A stretch of 11,154 nt of DNA from an uncultured delta proteobacterium (GTDB lineage: Bacteria > Desulfobacterota > WTBG01 > CAIYCZ01). Location of the stretch: the NCBI GenBank assembly GCA_903924805.1, contig CAIYCZ010000293.1:1-11154 (forward strand), written 5' to 3'. Every line of letters begins with the position of its first letter. The first letter of the stretch is position 1. Positions 7,205 through 11,154 of this stretch are shown here, piece by piece. The notes beneath the pieces were generated by a model, which saw only the letters and a list, made by a program, of their open reading frames with translations, ran no database searches and was not told the origin of the DNA. Position numbers and translations under genes: made by a program.

Positions 7205-7456
7205 TTAAAAATACTTTGCTATTACGGTAATTATAACCCAGTTTTCATTGTCTTGTACAGCATATACTTCCAATTGTTTTGTATGATATTCTTCTCCCCT
7301 CCAGGTACCTTTAAAGGGGAAATTATACCGAAACCCAGTCCTGCCAAATTTTGCAGGAAACTTTTCCCCCTTTTCAATTGCTAAGATTGCTTCATCCTCG
7401 GTTGCACCTCTTTCATGAATTCTTTCTTTGGCGTGAGGATGAATTTTTATAGCCAT
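7205..7456 (-). CDS. DUF4258 family small protein
   Basis: The N-terminal pattern HPHAKERIHERGATEDEAILAI (residues ~6-27) followed by a beta-rich C-terminal half (RYNFPFKGTW, LEVYAV, VIITVIAKYF) is characteristic of DUF4258. This family of small proteins is often compared with RelE/BrnT-type toxins, although no activity is known here. I choose ATG 7456 (83 residues) over the in-frame TTG at 7462 because the AGGGGG ribosome site (7464-7469) is seven bases from the ATG but almost touches the TTG. The gene is first in the minus-strand block, is about 38% GC like its DUF2283 partner, and faces the divergent LPS gene block across an AT-rich gap. Confidence 0.8.
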   Translation of the reverse strand: MAIKIHPHAKERIHERGATEDEAILAIEKGEKFPAKFGRTGFRYNFPFKGTWRGEEYHTKQLEVYAVQDNENWVIITVIAKYF

Positions 7457-7553
7457 TTCCAAGCCCCCTGTTTCAGCCTATGTTCAATATTACCACATCA
7501 GGACTCTTCTGTGTTTATAAAATTAAAAGATAGAGAAGCCTGAACAGTATAAT

Positions 7554-7607
7554 GTTGATGATGTAACCACTGAAGATACATGTGCTTATCCAAACATAAT
7601 CATCAAC
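7554..7607. repeat. Inverted repeat in the divergent intergenic region
   Basis: GTTGATGAT (7554-7562) is matched by ATCATCAAC (7599-7607), a perfect 9-base inverted repeat around a 36-base spacer. It lies between the divergent DUF4258 and GT9 genes. No T-tract follows, so a terminator is unlikely; a paired operator is possible. A separate 10-base palindrome CATCATGATG occurs at 7684-7693. In AT-rich DNA both could be chance. The rest of the 7457-7715 gap shows no gene. Confidence 0.3.
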
Positions 7608-7641
7608 AGTTGCATCCCGAGTTCACCATAAAACAACCCTA

Positions 7642-7670
7642 TTGATATTTCAAGATATTCCTGATAAAAA
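7642..7670 (+). promoter_or_regulatory. Possible sigma-70-type promoter for the LPS gene block
   Basis: TTGATA (7642-7647), a 17-base spacer and TAAAAA (7665-7670) form a reasonable -35/-10 pair upstream of the GT9 start at 7716, leaving a leader of about 40 bases. The -10 matches the consensus at four of six positions, and the region is AT-rich, so confidence is low. Confidence 0.35.
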
Positions 7671-7715
7671 GATGTACATAATTCATCATGATGTATGCAC
7701 GAGTAACCCTTCACT

Positions 7716-8726
7716 ATGATCAGCAATCCCAGGAAAATTCTCATCATCCGGCTCAGTGCCATCGGTGATGTGCTCAGAGCACTTCCGGTGCTCCATACCA
7801 TAAAATATAACTTTCCCGGATCCCGTATTTCCTGGGTGGTAGAAGAGCCGGCAAAGGACCTTCTGGTTCACCATCCGCATGTCGATGAGGTGATCATATT
7901 CCCTAAAGCGAGCCTGCTGGCAAAGGTAAAATCCGGTAAGGTGTTAAGTGCGGTGCGGGAGATGGCCGCCTTTGTCAGGGAGTTAAAGGCTAAACAGTTT
8001 GATCTTACCATTGATTTCCACGGCTTATTTAAAAGCGGCCTGATAAGCTTTCTAAGCGGTGCGCCGCTGCGTGTCAGCTTTACCAGGGAGTTTACCAGGG
8101 AGTTAAACTTCCTGTTCAACAACTGCAGGTTTCCGCTGGAGACAAACAAGATAAACCGCATTGAAAGAAACCTCATGCTTCTGCAGAAAATGGGGCTGAA
8201 AATTGCAGATGACTATCCGCAGATCCCCATTACTGAATATGACCGGGCCGCTATCAGGACGTTTTTCAGGCACAACCGGATTGATCTCAGCAGACCGCTT
8301 ATTGCAATTCACCCCGGTACCAGTTCCAGGACGCTGTATAAACGGTGGGAGCCTCACCGGTATGCGATTGTTGCTGACCAGCTTATTCAGGACTACGCAG
8401 CTCAGATCATATATACGTGGGGCGGTGAAGAGATAGAGACCGTAAAAGAAATTACCGGCATGATGAAACACCACGCGATCATTGCCTGTGAGACAAAAAC
8501 CCTGGGCCAGCTCGCGGAAATTTTTCGCCAGTGTGATCTCTATGTCGGAGGAGATACCGGGCCCATGCACCTGGCTGCATTTATGAAAGTGCCGGTGGTG
8601 GCAATCTTCGGCCCCACCGACTATGTGGTGAATGCCCCGTACAAAAAAACCAAACACATCATTATTCGCAAAGAGATCCCGTGCAGCCCGTGCCGGGTCA
8701 GGGATTGCAAAAAAGAGAATGCATGA
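7716..8726 (+). CDS. GT9 heptosyltransferase-like LPS glycosyltransferase, C-terminus lost by frameshift
   Basis: The protein belongs to glycosyltransferase family 9 (WaaC/WaaF-like), which adds heptose from ADP-heptose to the growing LPS core on the cytoplasmic face of the inner membrane. It begins RKILIIRLSAIGDVLRALP with the family Asp (Asp18) in the first loop. It also has FHGLFKSGL, HPGTSSRTLYKRWE, and the nucleotide-sugar motif GGDTGPMHLAAF followed by FGPTD. An in-frame TAA at 7704-7706 fixes the ATG at 7716; its ribosome site is weak. The reading frame stops at 8726, right after IPCSPCRVRDCKK. The usual GT9 tail continues in the -1 frame to 8836 (see next entry). The in-frame product is 336 residues and the repaired one would be about 373. 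The core is complete, so the truncated protein could keep some activity. Which sugar it transfers cannot be told. Confidence 0.88.
   Translation: MISNPRKILIIRLSAIGDVLRALPVLHTIKYNFPGSRISWVVEEPAKDLLVHHPHVDEVIIFPKASLLAKVKSGKVLSAVREMAAFVRELKAKQFDLTIDFHGLFKSGLISFLSGAPLRVSFTREFTRELNFLFNNCRFPLETNKINRIERNLMLLQKMGLKIADDYPQIPITEYDRAAIRTFFRHNRIDLSRPLIAIHPGTSSRTLYKRWEPHRYAIVADQLIQDYAAQIIYTWGGEEIETVKEITGMMKHHAIIACETKTLGQLAEIFRQCDLYVGGDTGPMHLAAFMKVPVVAIFGPTDYVVNAPYKKTKHIIIRKEIPCSPCRVRDCKKENA
8079..8102 (+). repeat. Perfect 12-base tandem duplication inside the GT9 gene
   Basis: TTTACCAGGGAG occurs twice back to back (8079-8090 and 8091-8102). It preserves the frame and encodes the FTRE-FTRE repeat in the N-terminal domain. 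It may be a recent in-frame slippage duplication. Confidence 0.8.
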
Positions 8727-8836
8727 AAGCAATCCGGGATGAAGATGTGATTCAGGCTGCACGGCTCATACTCAACGCGGGTAAACCCCGGCGGGAAGCC
8801 GCCCCAGCAGAGTTTTTTACTACAAACAGTCTGTAA
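8714..8836 (+). pseudogene. Displaced C-terminal tail of the GT9 gene (-1 frame)
   Basis: Starting at the A6 tract (8709-8714), the -1 frame reads RECMKAIRDEDVIQAARLIL and then a ~17-residue poorly conserved end, stopping at TAA 8834-8836. Joined to the preceding frame it restores the family consensus C-x2-R-x-C-x3-x-C-M found at the end of many GT9 proteins. One extra A in the tract would make a single ~373-residue reading frame. There is no start codon or ribosome site suggesting independent translation. A real deletion, a homopolymer sequencing error, or ribosomal slippage could each explain it. Confidence 0.85.
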
Positions 8837-8866
8837 CGCCCTTCTCATTATAAGGTTTAATCAAAG

Positions 8867-9634
8867 ATGGCTGTTCCCAGAATCTCTGCAACGGTAATTA
8901 CCCATAATGAAGAAAAAAATATTGGCAGGTGCCTTGAGAGCATCACCTGGGCGGATGAAATTATTGTTGTCGACTCCCTGAGCACGGATAGAACCGTTGC
9001 TATCTGCCGGGCATACACACAGAACATAGTTCAGAGGCCGTGGCCGGGTCATGTCCGGCAGAAGCAGTTTGCTCTTGAGCAGGCTACGGGTGACTGGATC
9101 CTGAGCCTTGACGCGGATGAACGGCTGTCTCCCGACGCACGGCAGGAGATTGCGGGGGAGCTGAGCGCGGGGTCTCAGGAAATTGACGGGTATATATTCC
9201 CCCGGCATTCCTATTATCTTGGCAGATGGATTAACCATGGCGGGTGGTATCCGGACTATAAGCTCAGGCTTATCAGAAAGGGCAGGGGCAGGTGGAGCGG
9301 CGTTGACCCGCATGACAAGCTGACCGTGGAGGGTAAAACCAAAACCCTCAAGGCAGAAATCCTGCACTATGTGTACCGCAACCTCTCACATCAACTGCTG
9401 ACCATAGACTCATTTTCTGACATCACCGCCCGGCAGTGGGAAGAACAGGGCGCCCGGTTCAGTGCCTTCCCGTTGCTGCTCAAGCCGCCCGCTAAATTTC
9501 TGGAATGCTACCTGTGGAAGAAGGGATTCCTTGACGGGTTGCCCGGATTCATTATTGCCGTGGCATCTTCCTTTTATATCTTTCTTAAGTATGCAAAGCT
9601 CTGGGAAGAGCAAAATAAAAAACCTGCTGATTAA
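8867..9634 (+). CDS. GT2 glycosyltransferase, WaaE/KdtX-like
   Basis: This 255-residue family 2 transferase resembles WaaE/KdtX-type enzymes that add glucose or another hexose to the LPS inner core at the inner membrane. The GT-A fold motifs are ISATVITHNEEKNIGRCLES (6-25), VVDSLSTD (34-41) and the metal and nucleotide-sugar site DADE (82-85). GVDPHDKL lies at about 145-152, corresponding to the family's H-E/D acceptor-side motif. The C-terminal hydrophobic stretch PGFIIAVASSFYIFLKYAKL is a membrane-associating end typical of this subgroup. The ATG follows an AAGG ribosome site and comes 30 bases after the end of the displaced GT9 tail. The next gene starts 11 bases after its stop, so it is in the same operon as the GT9 and kinase genes. 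Confidence 0.9.
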   Translation: MAVPRISATVITHNEEKNIGRCLESITWADEIIVVDSLSTDRTVAICRAYTQNIVQRPWPGHVRQKQFALEQATGDWILSLDADERLSPDARQEIAGELSAGSQEIDGYIFPRHSYYLGRWINHGGWYPDYKLRLIRKGRGRWSGVDPHDKLTVEGKTKTLKAEILHYVYRNLSHQLLTIDSFSDITARQWEEQGARFSAFPLLLKPPAKFLECYLWKKGFLDGLPGFIIAVASSFYIFLKYAKLWEEQNKKPAD

Positions 9635-9645
9635 TAAATATATAG

Positions 9646-11154
9646 ATGACATATCCTTCACCACGCACTCCTTCGCATCCCGTATTTAAGAAAATCTATC
9701 AGGATGAAGCAGCCTGGGTCATACGGGAGGATTTTTTACCGTTGCTCCCGGGAAATCTGCTCGATACATTGCAGCACCATGACCAATATCCGGAATTCAC
9801 GCTGCTCAGGGACAACAATGTCCGGTCGTCTTTTCTCTTGAAACTGCCCGGAGGGGGTGATCGCTCCGTCTTTATCAAGCGCTATAAGGTGAGGGGGCTT
9901 CAGGATGTCTGGAAATACAGCTTCTTTCCTTCAAAGGCGGCTTTGGAATGGAAGAGCCTGAGGAACTGTGAAGAGTGGGGCTTGCCGATGCCCCGTCCCC
10001 TTGCGGTTGCAGAAAAAAGATCGGGCATGCTGCTCAAGGACAGCTGCATCATCCTTGAAGCACTGACGCAGGCCTCCCCGCTCAACGAGTATCTTGAAAG
10101 ACAGCTTCCCGGCTTCCCCCTTGAACAGCTATGGCACCTGAAACAATCGCTCGCCCTATCCCTTGCTCAGCTGGTGCGTGACGTGCACAAAAAAGGGATT
10201 TTTTACCGCGACCTTCACGCCGGAAACATATTAATTAAGACCATTGATAGCGGTGCCTGCGAGCTTTTCCTCATTGACCTTCACCGGGCGCTTTTTCCAC
10301 CCGTCCTTATGCAGTGGATGCGGGTGCGTGATCTTGCGCAGCTGTGCAATTCTCTGTCCGCCACACAAACAGACAAGCTGCGTTTCTTAAAAGAATATTG
10401 CAGGGCTGGGCAGCTCTCAAAAAAATCTTTTTATGATGTAAATAAAAAACTTGCAGCTGCAGCAGACCGGATGGAGAAGACGCGGATTAAAAGCCGGAGC
10501 AAGCGGTGTGTTAAAAACAGCACCACCTTTGAGGTAGCAACCAGCTTTGGAGAACGCTATTGCGGCAGAAGAGACTTTGGCAGGGGCGCCTGCCGGCAGG
10601 CTATCGCGTCTCACCTATCGTCACTGCTGCGTGATGAAGCGCAGGTCCTTAAAAAAACAGCACATTCCATAATGACAGCTCATGCAGAAGAAAAGGATAT
10701 GCCGGGCCCTGTGTGCGTCAAGGGATATCGCTCCGGAGGGCTCAGATATGCATTAAAGAGCCTGGCGGTTACCTCACGCGCTATGAAAAGCTGGATTGCC
10801 GGCAACAGCCTCCTGGTGCGGGGAATCAATACCCCCCGGCCACAGGCTCTCCTTGAAAAAAAGTATGGCCCCGTTGTTCTTAAAAGTTTTCTCATCACGG
10901 AATGGCTTGCAGGATCTGTCGAGCTTAACGATTACATAGCCGGGCTTTGCGAGCGGTGCGCTCCCCGTGCTGCCAAAGATTCTTTCATCGCAGCTCTTGC
11001 GCGCAGTGTCAGAGATCTTCATGCACAGGCAGTGTATCACGCAGATCTCAAGTCCACCAACATCCTGGTGTGTGAGGCAGGAAATGACTCATGGAAATTT
11101 TATTTTGTCGATCTTGACCGGGTGAGGTTTAATAAAAATCTTACCTTCCGCGAA
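9646..11154 (+). CDS. Tandem LPS-kinase-like protein (two WaaP/InaA/KdkA-type kinase domains), cut by window edge
   Basis: The frame is open from ATG 9646 to the last base (503 residues, no stop). An in-frame TAG directly before the ATG fixes the start, though the ribosome site is poor. Kinase domain 1 (about 55-245) has the ATP-binding Lys78 (VFIKRYK), the catalytic loop YRDLHAGN (187-194) and metal-binding Asp211 (FLIDLHR). Domain 2 (from about 280) has a KRCVKNSTTFEV lead strand, Lys359 (VCVKGYR), the catalytic loop HADLKSTN (465-472) and Asp489 (FVDLDR). LPS kinases of this superfamily phosphorylate heptose or Kdo in the inner core. The adjacent GT9 and GT2 genes support that substrate class, but which sugars are modified is unknown. 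Both domains keep Lys, Asp, Asn and the DFG-type Asp, so both may be active. Loop variants are Tyr for His (187) and Ala for Arg (466). Confidence 0.85.
   Translation, partial: MTYPSPRTPSHPVFKKIYQDEAAWVIREDFLPLLPGNLLDTLQHHDQYPEFTLLRDNNVRSSFLLKLPGGGDRSVFIKRYKVRGLQDVWKYSFFPSKAALEWKSLRNCEEWGLPMPRPLAVAEKRSGMLLKDSCIILEALTQASPLNEYLERQLPGFPLEQLWHLKQSLALSLAQLVRDVHKKGIFYRDLHAGNILIKTIDSGACELFLIDLHRALFPPVLMQWMRVRDLAQLCNSLSATQTDKLRFLKEYCRAGQLSKKSFYDVNKKLAAAADRMEKTRIKSRSKRCVKNSTTFEVATSFGERYCGRRDFGRGACRQAIASHLSSLLRDEAQVLKKTAHSIMTAHAEEKDMPGPVCVKGYRSGGLRYALKSLAVTSRAMKSWIAGNSLLVRGINTPRPQALLEKKYGPVVLKSFLITEWLAGSVELNDYIAGLCERCAPRAAKDSFIAALARSVRDLHAQAVYHADLKSTNILVCEAGNDSWKFYFVDLDRVRFNKNLTFRE

Noticed and set aside
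8704..8716. Classic programmed -1 frameshift site in the GT9 gene
   Set aside because: The site is C-AAA-AAA-G rather than A-AAA-AAG in frame, and I see no obvious stimulatory structure just downstream. I therefore favour deletion or sequence error, with slippage left open.
8103..8762. A 219-codon minus-strand open frame across the GT9 gene
   Set aside because: It is antisense to a clear family member whose motifs explain the region. The encoded sequence shows no recognisable domain.
8861..9367. A 168-codon minus-strand open frame across the GT2 gene
   Set aside because: It is a shadow of the GT2 coding sequence, with no ribosome site or family pattern.
1..11154. tRNA or rRNA genes, CRISPR array, riboswitch, attachment site
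   Set aside because: None of the regularly spaced repeats, cloverleaf patterns or conserved aptamer cores was seen by eye. Gaps between genes are too short for most of these.

Overview
The window comes from a Gram-negative bacterium with an LPS outer membrane: it encodes LPS-core type glycosyltransferases, an LPS-kinase-like protein and an exported LPP20/FlgT-like protein. The gene set and an intergenic repeat with CAGGCTGTTGAAAAA-type ends suggest the Desulfobacterota/Nitrospirota part of the tree. That placement is inference; no ribosomal or other marker gene is present. Most genes are roughly 50-60% GC in lines counted by hand, but about 6.93-7.72 kb is only about 33-38% GC.

The left two thirds (1-7456) is a tightly packed block read from the minus strand. 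In transcription order it holds a DUF4258/DUF2283 small-protein pair, miaA (tRNA dimethylallyltransferase), hflX (ribosome-associated GTPase), an exported LPP20/FlgT-like protein, pgsA (phosphatidylglycerophosphate synthase), coaBC (coenzyme A synthesis), a family 4 uracil-DNA glycosylase and a multi-pass GT-C type membrane glycosyltransferase that runs off the left edge. Gaps are mostly under 45 bases. The exceptions are about 80 bases between miaA and hflX, and 193 bases between pgsA and coaBC, where a 148-base MITE-like repeat sits.

The right third (7716-11154) is read from the plus strand and is a piece of an LPS-core or surface-glycan cluster. It holds a GT9 heptosyltransferase-like gene whose last ~37 codons are displaced by a frameshift at an A6 tract, a WaaE/KdtX-like GT2 transferase, and a long protein with two consecutive LPS-kinase-like domains that is cut by the right edge. 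The two blocks diverge from an AT-rich intergenic region (7457-7715).

The points most worth a second look are these. miaA has no ATG, GTG or TTG start that would keep its P-loop, and appears to begin at ATA after a well-placed Shine-Dalgarno. The GT9 gene is frameshifted right at its conserved Cys-rich tail. The last gene is a two-kinase fusion. Also notable are the AT-rich DUF4258/DUF2283 pair at the head of the housekeeping block, and the repeat lying just upstream of coaBC.
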